Source of the DNA: Vasconcelosia minhoensis LEGE 07310
Lineage (GTDB): Bacteria > Cyanobacteriota > Cyanobacteriia > Phormidesmidales > Phormidesmidaceae
Direction: 5' to 3'
Assembly (NCBI RefSeq): GCF_015207255.1
Contig: NZ_JADEXG010000039.1
Coordinates: forward strand, 1 to 49,722
DNA: 49,722 nucleotides
Below are positions 8,278 through 16,686 of this stretch, in pieces. A program made the position numbers and the translations under genes. The first letter of the stretch is position 1, and each line of letters starts with the position of its first letter. Under the pieces are notes generated by a model that made no database searches, had not been told where the DNA came from, and was given only the letters and a program-made list of their open reading frames with translations.

Positions 8278-9158
8278 CCCCGCTGCCGCTCCCGCCGCTC
8301 CCAAAAGAAGCCGGCGGCATTGGCGACCTGGGAGACAAACAGCACCGCCGTCAGCGTCAGGCCCTGCCGACTCTGGCCATGGGTGAAGGGATAGCGCAGC
8401 AGCCGCAGGTAGTAGCCGCCTTCAATTTCAAAGTTGCCCCAGCCTTTTTGCGATCGCGTCTGGTGAAAGCGAAAGGCCCCGCGACCGTAGTTGAAATGCT
8501 GCTTCCAGAAGCTGCGTAGGGTCATCGGGTGCGCGTGATAGATCACGACTTCCGGCGCGTAGGTCATGGGGTAGCCGGCGTGGATCCAGCGATCGCACAG
8601 CTCCCGGTCTTCCGAGGTGGTAAAGCTTTCATCGAAGCCACCCAGCTCAAGAAATTCCTGCTTGGGCACGACCATATTGTTAGAGGCAAAAAATCGAGCC
8701 TGGTCGCGTACGGCATTGTAGTGGTCGTAGCCCATGCTGATGATGTTCTGGCTGGTCATGGAAAAGGGATTGTTGTCTAGGGCGTTGACCGTGCGACCGC
8801 CGACGATGCAGACCGGCTTTTGCGCAAAGCAGGCTGCGAGCTTTTGCAGCCAGTCGCGAGCGGGCATACAGTCATCGTCGGTAAAGGCAATGTAGCGCCC
8901 CTGGGCCTTGTCAGCCGCTCGGTTGCGCGCCGCGGCGGGTCCCGCATTCGCCTGCCGCAGCAGAACCAGATTCAGCACCTTTTGAAAAGGTTCGACCACG
9001 GCGTCTAAAGGCTCGTCACTGCCGTCATCCACCACAATCACCTCAAAGCGATCGCGGGGATAGTCCAACCGCGTCAGCGATTCTAGACAAGCAACAATCT
9101 GCCGTGGTCGGTTATAGGTTGGAATGATAATTGAAAAGAGAGGTTGAGCTGAGTCCAT
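8274..9158 (-). CDS. Glycosyltransferase family 2
   Basis: The 294-residue protein is a GT-A fold inverting glycosyltransferase. It begins with FSIIIPTYNRP, has VIVVDDGSDE (about 40-49), and carries the metal/sugar-nucleotide binding DDD at 94-96 (AFTDDDC). The acceptor-side region contains FTTSEDRELCDR, the ED of which is the usual catalytic base position. A weak hydrophobic segment near the C-terminus may hold it to the membrane. It is the last gene of the polysaccharide cluster and is separated from the previous one by 138 bp, the widest gap in the cluster. The donor sugar cannot be read from sequence. Confidence 0.88.
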   Translation of the reverse strand: MDSAQPLFSIIIPTYNRPRQIVACLESLTRLDYPRDRFEVIVVDDGSDEPLDAVVEPFQKVLNLVLLRQANAGPAAARNRAADKAQGRYIAFTDDDCMPARDWLQKLAACFAQKPVCIVGGRTVNALDNNPFSMTSQNIISMGYDHYNAVRDQARFFASNNMVVPKQEFLELGGFDESFTTSEDRELCDRWIHAGYPMTYAPEVVIYHAHPMTLRSFWKQHFNYGRGAFRFHQTRSQKGWGNFEIEGGYYLRLLRYPFTHGQSRQGLTLTAVLFVSQVANAAGFFWERRERQRG

Positions 9159-9296
9159 TTCACTTTCTTATGAGTTCATCTGTTGAATAGCCCAGCATAT
9201 GAACCGCAAAGACATAAACCGATAGTTCCCCTTTGCGGCAGCAGTCCCAGTGCTGAGCGCAATAGCAGGGCCTGGATTGGTCTGGCGATCTCGTCC

Positions 9297-10358
9297 CTAT
9301 CCATTACTATTGGCAGTGGCTAAAGCCTGATTCGTTTCTGTTTCCGAAGGCGCTACATTCTGAGGATATCGACGGGCATAGCGATCGCTGACCAGGCGGT
9401 TTAAGCGATGGTCTAAGTACATCAAAGCCCTTTCTAAAACAGAAACCTTCCTGCCAAACGCGAGCTGCTTGGCTAAGGGTTTCACGTAGGCTTTATGCCG
9501 CCGAAATCCAAGCCTTTCGTAGCGCTTATGAAAATAGCCATCTTCTGCTAAGTTCCATTTTTTAATAAAATGCTCCAGGCTAGCCAAATCCCAGGCGTTG
9601 CTCCAGCGCAGCATAAAGAACTCTAGGTCAGACCATTCTACAGGCGGTCCTGGCACATAGGTTACAATGATGTCTCGCTCGGCAACAATGCGCCCACCAG
9701 CCTGAGCAGCTAGCATACAAAAATCTAGATGTTCACGGGTACTCAGCAGCTTTTCATCGAGCGGTCCAGTTTTATCAAAAATATCCGTCCGCACCATCAT
9801 GCAGTGAAATTCAACATAGTCGCATTCCGCCCGGCTGAGACGGTCCTGAACATCTTCAATTTTTCGTTTGAAGTGACACTTATGGTGAAAATGTCGGACC
9901 AGCGTACCTTCGATCCAGTCCTCTTTAATCTCAATGCTGCCGCCAGGATTATGAATCATTTCATGGATCGGCTCACTGATACAAATTGTTGGCCCTACTA
10001 CGGCTGCATTGGTTTCCTCTGCGCAGGTGACCAGTCGCTCGAGCCAGTGGGGAGTGACAATCACATCGTTGTCAACGAAAACGACGTACTTGGTTTTAAC
10101 TTGACTCAGACCAACGTTGCGGGCCTGATTTGGCGAAAGATAGTGCTCCAAACGAACAACCTGAAACCCCTTTTCCCTAGCTGCCGCCGCTAAATAACGG
10201 CGAATATGGTCTGGAGATCCGGCATCTACGTACACTAGGCTAAAAGGAATTTTGGTATGTTCGTATATGCTTTCCAGAGATTGCCGAGTGTAGCTAAATC
10301 GCTCCCGCTGGGTGAGAACGATGGTGACGCTGGTTTCTGAGGTAGCTGAGGTGTTCAT
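9297..10358 (-). CDS. Glycosyltransferase family 2, paralogue of the one at 15549-16625
   Basis: The 353-residue protein has a GT-A core with LVYVDAGSPD (41-50), NQARNVGL (about 77-84) and DND at 96-98 (FVDNDVIV). It shares its layout with the other paralogue in the cluster (RERFS start, DND, VPGPP(V/L)(E/Q)WSDL, WNLAEDGYF near 265-280). The two therefore come from a duplication and probably act on related substrates. It lies 60 bp after the preceding gene in transcription. The donor and acceptor are unknown. Confidence 0.87.
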   Translation of the reverse strand: MNTSATSETSVTIVLTQRERFSYTRQSLESIYEHTKIPFSLVYVDAGSPDHIRRYLAAAAREKGFQVVRLEHYLSPNQARNVGLSQVKTKYVVFVDNDVIVTPHWLERLVTCAEETNAAVVGPTICISEPIHEMIHNPGGSIEIKEDWIEGTLVRHFHHKCHFKRKIEDVQDRLSRAECDYVEFHCMMVRTDIFDKTGPLDEKLLSTREHLDFCMLAAQAGGRIVAERDIIVTYVPGPPVEWSDLEFFMLRWSNAWDLASLEHFIKKWNLAEDGYFHKRYERLGFRRHKAYVKPLAKQLAFGRKVSVLERALMYLDHRLNRLVSDRYARRYPQNVAPSETETNQALATANSNG

Positions 10359-10418
10359 GATTTAGTCTCCAGAGATGATTTTGCTTGATACTGAGGCAGT
10401 GATTGATGCAGCCGAGCG

Positions 10419-11333
10419 CTAGTGGCTGCCAATAGGATTCGAAAACATCGATCTAAAAGCCCCTCCTAGGCGTCCCAGAAAATCGCGCCCTAACTTCATA
10501 GAAGTATGGCTAGGATGGAGAACAAAAGCCCAGGCTAGGCTTTTGATTGCTGGCCTGGTTTGGCCTAAATGATGTGAAGTTTGAGCATGCTTATAGACAA
10601 AATCCGAGAACATTTTGGGGTGTTCTAAGAATATCTGCCGATGCTTTTGTACCAGCTGATTAAAGCTCACCTGACGCAGGGCTGGATTACGGGAAATCCG
10701 GGGCCCGTCGTGGGCCATCAGGCGATAGGTGGTATTTGGAATACCTAAAATTGAGCAGACTGGATTCAGTCGTAGAAACAGCTCTGTATGCACCCGCGAT
10801 TGAAACGCTTCATCATAGCCACCTATTTTCAGAAAAAGCGATCGCTCTACGACTAGAGTTTGTTTAGAAATGAATGACTTTCCAGGCTCGATTTCTTCCA
10901 GGAAAAAGTGGGATCCCCGGAGTAGAGTGGGGGGAATTCGAGTTTCAATCACCTGCCCTGCTGGGCTCACCACTTCTAGGCCGGATAAAACTGCGACCGG
11001 CGGCGGCAGCGTAGAACGCTCCAGCGCCTCAAGGGACAGTCTGGCCATGTCAGGCAGTAGCTGATCGTCATCGTCTAGGTAGCTCATCCAGCGACCTTGG
11101 GCGGCTTTTGCCCCGGCGTTGCGAGCCGCCGCCGTGCCCCGGTTCTCAGATAGTCGAACCACTTTCAGGCGGGGATGGGGCGCTAATACTACGGGGTCAG
11201 GCGAGCCGTCATCCACGACGACAACTTCAATATCGTCAATGGTCTGACTCAGCGCACTCTGGACGGCCCGAGTTAATAGCTGGGGTCGATCGTAGCTGGG
11301 AATGATGATTGAAAGTCTGGGGGAAGCTTGCAT
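10419..11333 (-). CDS. Glycosyltransferase family 2, tandem paralogue A
   Basis: The 304-residue protein begins LSIIIPSYDRPQ. It has VVVVDDGSPD (about 37-46), GTAAARNAG and the acidic metal-binding string DDDD at 87-90. It is closely similar along its full length to the next gene upstream (11384-12289): both share SKQTLVVERS, a SRVH-ELFLRLNPVC stretch and FVY-HGQ/HAQ near the C-terminus. The pair arose by tandem duplication. Its place among glycosyltransferases, sulfotransferase and ABC exporter points to a role in building one surface polysaccharide. Confidence 0.87.
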   Translation of the reverse strand: MQASPRLSIIIPSYDRPQLLTRAVQSALSQTIDDIEVVVVDDGSPDPVVLAPHPRLKVVRLSENRGTAAARNAGAKAAQGRWMSYLDDDDQLLPDMARLSLEALERSTLPPPVAVLSGLEVVSPAGQVIETRIPPTLLRGSHFFLEEIEPGKSFISKQTLVVERSLFLKIGGYDEAFQSRVHTELFLRLNPVCSILGIPNTTYRLMAHDGPRISRNPALRQVSFNQLVQKHRQIFLEHPKMFSDFVYKHAQTSHHLGQTRPAIKSLAWAFVLHPSHTSMKLGRDFLGRLGGAFRSMFSNPIGSH

Positions 11334-11383
11334 AACTCAAATTCAGCAGCCTTCGAAACAGGACGCAGTATTCAGCGGACGGT

Positions 11384-12289
11384 CTAAGGTGAGACGGGCA
11401 GCAGCCGACGAACTTGAAGCTTGAGGCCGGTTTTTAGCTCAGCCGTCAGCCGCTGAAAAGTTGAAACAGGTTCAATTTTCATGGCCCACAGAAAAGCTTT
11501 CGCTGCCGCTTGCAGCTGCCCTTGCTCGAGGGAAATTTGGCCGTGACGGTAGACAAATCGCGAGAATTGCCGGGGATGGGCTGCAAATGCGGCATAGTGT
11601 TTTTGAATGAGTCGATGAAAGCTTTCCTGGCGCAGCTGCGGATTGCTCGATACGCGATCGCTGTGATGGCTCACGTGGCGATAGGTAATCGTAGGAATGC
11701 CGATGATATTGCAAACTGGGTTCAACCGCAGAAAGAGTTCAGAATGGACGCGAGAACGGAAATTCTCATCCCAGCCGCCAATATTTAGCATGACAGAACG
11801 CTCAACCACCAGCGTTTGCTTGCTGGCGTAGGAGGAGTTGGGCTCCGGCGGTTCCAGAAAAAAGTAGCTCCCTTTTGGCGAAAGGTTAGGCGGAATCCTG
11901 ACCTTGAGCAGTTTGCCCTCAGGCGTAATTTTTTCTAACCCAGAAATAACCGCGACCGGGGTTTCAAGGGAAGAGGCCTGGAGAGCTTGGAGGGAAACCT
12001 CCGCCATGCTCGGCAACAGGTCGTCGTCGTCATCGAGGTAGGTCACCCAGCGTCCACGGGCTGCCTCGGTGCCGACATTGCGGGCACCAGCTCCACCGCG
12101 GGATGCTTCCAATCTAATCAACCTCAGGCGGGGATCGTCAGGGAGCTGGAGCGGTTCTGCCGAGGCATCATCGACGACGACGACCTCAATGTTAGACACC
12201 GTTTGAGCGAGCGCACTTTCCACAGCGAATTGTAGAAGCTGTGGACGATTATGGGTGGGAATAATGATGCTGAGTAGAGGTTGATTCAT
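11384..12289 (-). CDS. Glycosyltransferase family 2, tandem paralogue B
   Basis: The 301-residue protein has LSIIIPTHNRPQ, VVVVDDASAE, GAGARNVG and DDDDD at 86-90. It is the tandem copy of the neighbouring gene (10419-11333), which begins 50 bp downstream of its stop. The two may add successive similar residues or recognise different acceptors. The C-terminal part (SFHRLIQKH, FVYRHGQ, helical to the end) has no separate domain that I recognise. Confidence 0.87.
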   Translation of the reverse strand: MNQPLLSIIIPTHNRPQLLQFAVESALAQTVSNIEVVVVDDASAEPLQLPDDPRLRLIRLEASRGGAGARNVGTEAARGRWVTYLDDDDDLLPSMAEVSLQALQASSLETPVAVISGLEKITPEGKLLKVRIPPNLSPKGSYFFLEPPEPNSSYASKQTLVVERSVMLNIGGWDENFRSRVHSELFLRLNPVCNIIGIPTITYRHVSHHSDRVSSNPQLRQESFHRLIQKHYAAFAAHPRQFSRFVYRHGQISLEQGQLQAAAKAFLWAMKIEPVSTFQRLTAELKTGLKLQVRRLLPVSP

Positions 12290-12344
12290 GGCAAAACAAT
12301 TAGGTGAGCCGATAACATGGAAAATTCACAGCAAAAATTCATTT

Positions 12345-13286
12345 CTATTGGATCCGACTCTTGGGCAGTTTGCCGTCTTTCTTGGCAGCATTCTTCAGCT
12401 TTAACTTGAGATATTGACGCTCCAACCACCCCAACTTAGAAGATTCATTGGCTTGGGACTTATGCTGTTGCAGCTGATCAACCCTATATTCATACTTTAG
12501 ATAATCAGCCATAGGTCGCACTGAAGTTTCAAATTCCTCAATTTCAGTTGCTGTCCAGGCAGAGGTGGTTGGTACCTGCTGTTTAGCGTTGGGCGGACGT
12601 CGCACTAATTCATCGTAATAAGCCCTCGGTAGTTGTGGTTGAAAACCCAAAAAATCAGCTATCTCTAGATAGCGATTATGGGTCATCTGCTCAACTTTTT
12701 CAATTCGGTAGTGGCTAGCAGGAATATCTTGAAACTGCTTAATCACTTCTGAATTTAAGGCATTCCAGTACCAGGCAAGTTTGCCTACGCGGCTCATGGC
12801 CTGCCATTCGAGAAACCTATCTCCTGAAGGAATAATTCGTCCTAGAAAATAATGAAAATAGGCGCAGTTCACTTGAAATGTAGGGGCTAAGTTGGGATCT
12901 TTCCTTTCAATTGGTGCCTGATACCAGCCCTTTCGCAGATAGGAATTGACGACTCGCTCTGGGCTACGTACAAGCAAAATAAACTTGGCTCCGAATCGCT
13001 CGTAGAGTTCCTTGACTGACAGCGACAGATAGCCGCTGGCCTCAAAAGAGAACTGATGATCTGCTAAGTCCTGCTGGACTTCTAGCAGCTTGGTGTTGAG
13101 AAATCCTGCCGAATCAACAGGCAGCCCATACCACTTGCAGTACCGATGAAAAGCTTCATTCAGGGGGTTGCGTTCGTGTACGGAGGAGACATGAGGTTCT
13201 AAACCGAGCACTCGGCACATAAACTTGGTACCACATCGACCGGTGCCAATGGCAAACCCCACTTTGTTTTGAATCTCAATGCTCAC
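12345..13286 (-). CDS. Sulfotransferase-family protein
   Basis: The 313-residue protein starts near a 5'-phosphosulfate-binding loop, GFAIGTGRCGTKF, and has FILLVRSPERVVNSYLRKGW further on. The latter is the 3'-phosphate-binding region (R and S) of PAPS sulfotransferases. It would transfer sulfate from PAPS to a sugar hydroxyl, in keeping with its place in a polysaccharide cluster. I prefer the GTG at 13286, because a strong Shine-Dalgarno (GGGGGGAG) lies five bases before it. An ATG at 13340 is in frame but lacks one and overlaps a small tandem repeat area. Related stand-alone proteins are often annotated only as P-loop family, so the acceptor is unproven. Confidence 0.75.
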   Translation of the reverse strand: MSIEIQNKVGFAIGTGRCGTKFMCRVLGLEPHVSSVHERNPLNEAFHRYCKWYGLPVDSAGFLNTKLLEVQQDLADHQFSFEASGYLSLSVKELYERFGAKFILLVRSPERVVNSYLRKGWYQAPIERKDPNLAPTFQVNCAYFHYFLGRIIPSGDRFLEWQAMSRVGKLAWYWNALNSEVIKQFQDIPASHYRIEKVEQMTHNRYLEIADFLGFQPQLPRAYYDELVRRPPNAKQQVPTTSAWTATEIEEFETSVRPMADYLKYEYRVDQLQQHKSQANESSKLGWLERQYLKLKLKNAAKKDGKLPKSRIQ

Positions 13287-13300
13287 CGTTCTCCCCCCTT
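13270..13300 (-). promoter_or_regulatory. Ribosome binding site deciding the sulfotransferase start
   Basis: On the minus strand, GGGGGGAGAAC stands directly before GTG AGC ATT GAG. The G-rich core to GTG spacing is about five bases. This favours the GTG start at 13286 over the ATG 54 bases upstream. Confidence 0.55.
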
Positions 13301-13341
13301 GAATAACTAAGTTCGTTTCCCCTACGCCCTTGACACCCATA

Positions 13342-13368
13342 CCTAATGGGCCTAGTGGGCCTAATGGG
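13342..13368. repeat. Three 9-bp tandem repeats across the end of the ABC ATPase gene
   Basis: CCTAATGGG, CCTAGTGGG and CCTAATGGG follow each other directly. The last unit contains the stop codon of the ABC ATPase gene (minus strand). A slippage event here could change the last codons of the ATPase or the spacing to the next gene. Confidence 0.6.
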
Positions 13369-14677
13369 GAAAAGCGTCTGCTTTAGACGCGCTCTCCATG
13401 ATTTTCCAGGTTCTTGGCTGATAAAAAACACATTTATTTTCCCGGCTTTTTGATTGCACTGTAAATTTAAAAGACTCGACAACATCGAAGGTATAAATAG
13501 AATCTTTTTTGATTTTAAGATTCATCGTATAGGCGCCTGCTTCTAGCCCGAGATAAGGAAGTTCGAGTCGAAGCTCGTATTGACCAGATTCGGTACTAAA
13601 GTAAACGTCATCATTTTCTCCGTTTAGGTATAAAACAGTGCCAGAATTATCTTCACCGCCAATTTTATTAATCTTGACATGCATGGTGATGCCTTCAAAG
13701 ACATGATAGCTTTCGATGCCGACGCAAAAACTGACTGCTTCTCCCGCAAACAGGGCTTGCAGGATATTGCCATACTCATCTCGAAAAAAGAGGTCTCGGA
13801 TGTCAAGCCCTAAACTTTCTGCTCTGGGTTTGGCAGGCAGACTCATGCGGTTACTGCCAAATTCAACCTCATCCAAAAACAGGTCTTTTTCGTACTGGGC
13901 GACAATCTCCCCTGAGTTGCCCCTTGCAGCCAAACACCCTTTTGATAGGTAAACGGCTGTATCGCATATGTTTAGAATCGCTTGGGGATTGTGATTGACT
14001 AAAATAAACGATACCCCCCTCTGTCGAATCTCGTAGAGGCGACGATAACACTTCGCTTTGAACCGAGCATCGCCAACTGCGAGGACTTCATCAATCAGTA
14101 GAATTTCCGGATCTGTGTGAATAGCACAGGCAAACCCAAGCCGAGCCGCCATGCCCGAGCTATAGGTTTGTACCGGCGCATCGATCGCTTCTTCGATCTC
14201 GGCAAAATCCACCACATCTTGAAATCGAGCCTCAATTTGGCTGGTGGTCAAGCCCAAAATCGACATGTTGGCGTAGATGTTTTCGCGTCCGGTGAGAATC
14301 GGGTTAAAGCCTGCCCCTAGCGCGATGAGGGGGGCAATTCTGCCGCTGACTCGGACTTTGCCAACATCGGGTTTAATCAAGCCGCTGATGATCCGCAGCA
14401 GGGTACTCTTGCCAGCCCCGTTGGTGCCCACGAGGCCAAGCGCCTCCCCACGATGCAGCTGAAAATTAATGTCTTTAAGCGCCCAGAATTCATGGGACCG
14501 CAGGCGATCGCTGTGTCGCCGCCCCCCGGTGAGATCAGCGGCGATGTCCTGGACACCGTAAAAGAGCGATCGCCTGAGGTCGCGGCAAAACTTTTTCGAC
14601 ACGCCCTCCACTGTAATGACCGGCGGGTTTTCAGGCAGATTTTCCGGAGCCGATTGAGATTGACTGTTCAGCAGCAT
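13361..14677 (-). CDS. Polysaccharide ABC exporter ATP-binding protein (Wzt-like)
   Basis: The 438-residue protein has Walker A GTNGAGKST (84-92), ABC signature YSSGM (172-176), Walker B ILLIDE (192-197) and the H-loop histidine (about 229). The long insertion before the first strand and the sequence ALGAGFNPILTGRENI are typical of the polysaccharide exporter subfamily. After residue about 270 it carries an extra beta-rich domain like the Wzt C-terminal carbohydrate-binding domain. In O-antigen systems that domain recognises the finished, capped chain. It powers the permease encoded one base upstream. Its presence implies synthesis of the polymer inside the cell before export, rather than the Wzy route. 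Confidence 0.92.
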   Translation of the reverse strand: MLLNSQSQSAPENLPENPPVITVEGVSKKFCRDLRRSLFYGVQDIAADLTGGRRHSDRLRSHEFWALKDINFQLHRGEALGLVGTNGAGKSTLLRIISGLIKPDVGKVRVSGRIAPLIALGAGFNPILTGRENIYANMSILGLTTSQIEARFQDVVDFAEIEEAIDAPVQTYSSGMAARLGFACAIHTDPEILLIDEVLAVGDARFKAKCYRRLYEIRQRGVSFILVNHNPQAILNICDTAVYLSKGCLAARGNSGEIVAQYEKDLFLDEVEFGSNRMSLPAKPRAESLGLDIRDLFFRDEYGNILQALFAGEAVSFCVGIESYHVFEGITMHVKINKIGGEDNSGTVLYLNGENDDVYFSTESGQYELRLELPYLGLEAGAYTMNLKIKKDSIYTFDVVESFKFTVQSKSRENKCVFYQPRTWKIMESASKADAFPH

Positions 14678-14678
14678 T

Positions 14679-15524
14679 CTATGACGTTACCCTCTCGACC
14701 ACGTACGGCATCGCAATTCGAAAGCCTACCCAGGTTAGGACCAGCCCAACCAGCGTCAGGCCGCTCACTACCCAAAACCCCACCGGATGGGTCAAAACCC
14801 CAGTCGTGGCCAGCTCGCGTATGGTAACCAATAGCGGCGTTACCGGATTCCAAGCGACCAGTGCCCCAAACAGGCCCTCCGTAGGGACGGGGTAAATCAC
14901 CGGGGTGAGGAACAGCCAAAACCCCATGACCATATTCAGGCTTTTCGACACGTCCTGGTACAGCACACCCACTGGAGCTAGCAATACGCCCACCAGGGTA
15001 CCCAGCAAAATCAGGTGGATCAGCGCTACCGGAGCGAGCAGTATTGTCCAGCTGACGGGGACCCGAAAATAGAGAAACAGGCCGACAATCAGAATCAGCT
15101 TGATGCCAAAGTTGAAGCCTACCTCCCCCAACTTGGCCAGAATAATCGCCTCCCGAGGAAAATTGACTCTGGACAGCATAGGCTTAGCCAAAATTACGGC
15201 CTGTACTGGTCCCGTAGCCGCATCTACGAAGGTCTGCCACAGCGCCGTATTGAACATCACGTAGGCCGGATAGGGAATATCCGTCGCGCCTACCGTGAAG
15301 ACATTGGCCTCTTTGGCTAAGGTAAACCCGTAGGCCATGGCAATCGGCGGGATAAAGGCCCAAGCGATGCCTAAAAAGGCCTGCCGATACTGGGCGCTGA
15401 TGTCCCGTACCATCAGCCGCCAGGCCAGCTCGCGGGCCGCGAGCAGGTCGCGCCACATCGTCCACAGCAGATACCGGGGACGGCGCAGCAAACTATCGGG
15501 CGTATAGACGACTTCGGGGGGCAT
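14679..15524 (-). CDS. Polysaccharide ABC exporter permease (Wzm-like, ABC-2 type)
   Basis: The 281-residue protein has about six membrane helices. It starts with a short cytoplasmic stretch (LAWRLMVRDISAQYRQAFLGIAW) typical of ABC-2 polysaccharide permeases such as Wzm, TagG and KpsM. The FLTPVIYPVP motif before the penultimate helices is a hallmark of this group. It pairs with the Wzt-like ATPase whose gene begins one base after its stop codon. The pair would flip an undecaprenyl-linked glycan across the inner membrane. Confidence 0.92.
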   Translation of the reverse strand: MPPEVVYTPDSLLRRPRYLLWTMWRDLLAARELAWRLMVRDISAQYRQAFLGIAWAFIPPIAMAYGFTLAKEANVFTVGATDIPYPAYVMFNTALWQTFVDAATGPVQAVILAKPMLSRVNFPREAIILAKLGEVGFNFGIKLILIVGLFLYFRVPVSWTILLAPVALIHLILLGTLVGVLLAPVGVLYQDVSKSLNMVMGFWLFLTPVIYPVPTEGLFGALVAWNPVTPLLVTIRELATTGVLTHPVGFWVVSGLTLVGLVLTWVGFRIAMPYVVERVTS

Positions 15525-15548
15525 GCGGATGAACGGGGTAAACTATCT

Positions 15549-16625
15549 TTAACGATTGGCAGAACTCGAGACCAGGTCTGGAGAAGCCACCTTCATAGAC
15601 GGCTGCTCCGTCGGCTGATGCTTAGCGTGGCGAGTGGTTAAGGTCTGATTCAACAGTCGTTCTGGCTTAACCAAAAGGCTTTCCAGTTTGCCGCTGCCGA
15701 GTCCAAAAGTCAGCTTGCGAACAAAGGGGCCGATGATGGTGCCTCTGCGTCGCCAGCCCTTTTGCAACTTCTTGTACTTAGTCTGAAAGTAGCCATCTTC
15801 GGCCAGATTCCACTTGGTCTGCAGATGCTTCAGGCTCGCAAACGTCCAGGCGTCGCTCCAGCGCAGCATGTAGTAGTGCAGGTCAGACCACTGCAATGGC
15901 GGTCCCGGAACATAGGTGACAATACTATCGGGTTCAAAATAAACGGTGTCCCCCAGCTCGCGCACGCTCAGGCAAAAATCCAGATGCTCCTTCGTATTCA
16001 GCATGGCCCCATCAAGGGGTCCTAGCTGCTCGAAAATCGAGCGGCGAACCAGCACGCAGTGAAATTCAGCCAGCTCGGTTTGAGTCCGCTGCAGGCGATC
16101 GCGCACGTCAGCCACCCGCTTGCCCTGGTCATACATTTTCTCCCGCAGCCGCCGTCGTCCAGTTTTGTCCGTCCAGATGTGAGTTTCTCCCCCGGCAAAA
16201 TGAACGACTTCATGGATGGGTTCATACTGGCACATCAGCGGCCCCACAACTGCCGCTCCCGTTTCCTCAGCGCAGTTCAGCAAAGCCGTTAGCCAATTCG
16301 GTGAGACAATCACGTCGTTATCCAAAAAGACCACATAGTCGGTCTCCACCTGGGCCAGCCCCAGATTCCTGGCCTGATTGGGATAGAGATATTGCTCGGT
16401 GCGCAGCAGCTCAAAGCCATGGGCATCGGCCTGCTGTTTCAGGTAGTCCCGCACCGGAGCGGGCGAGTTGCCATCGACGTAAACGAGCCGATAAGGCAGC
16501 TGGGTATGGGCCAGTACACTTTCTAAAGATCGTTGAGCACAGCTGAAGCGCTCGCGAGGGACAACCACGATGGTGACCCGGGGCGAAGGCAATTGATTGG
16601 TCATTTGAGGCGTGGTGGAGGGCAT
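15549..16625 (-). CDS. Glycosyltransferase family 2, paralogue of the one at 9297-10358
   Basis: The 358-residue protein has VTIVVVPRERFS, LVYVDGNSP, PNQARNLGL and DND at 102-104. A VPGPPLQWSDL stretch and WNLAEDGYF follow in the C-terminal half. These features are shared with the gene at 9297-10358, so the two are duplicates that now flank the exporter and sulfotransferase genes. It starts 61 bp after the GT4 gene stop and ends 24 bp before the permease start. The N-terminal 15 residues are Ser/Thr/Pro-rich and probably disordered. Confidence 0.87.
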   Translation of the reverse strand: MPSTTPQMTNQLPSPRVTIVVVPRERFSCAQRSLESVLAHTQLPYRLVYVDGNSPAPVRDYLKQQADAHGFELLRTEQYLYPNQARNLGLAQVETDYVVFLDNDVIVSPNWLTALLNCAEETGAAVVGPLMCQYEPIHEVVHFAGGETHIWTDKTGRRRLREKMYDQGKRVADVRDRLQRTQTELAEFHCVLVRRSIFEQLGPLDGAMLNTKEHLDFCLSVRELGDTVYFEPDSIVTYVPGPPLQWSDLHYYMLRWSDAWTFASLKHLQTKWNLAEDGYFQTKYKKLQKGWRRRGTIIGPFVRKLTFGLGSGKLESLLVKPERLLNQTLTTRHAKHQPTEQPSMKVASPDLVSSSANR

Positions 16626-16686
16626 GGGAGTAGACTATCCTTCCATGATGGCTAAATTAACTGGAGAAAAGGGCTGGGAAAAAGGA

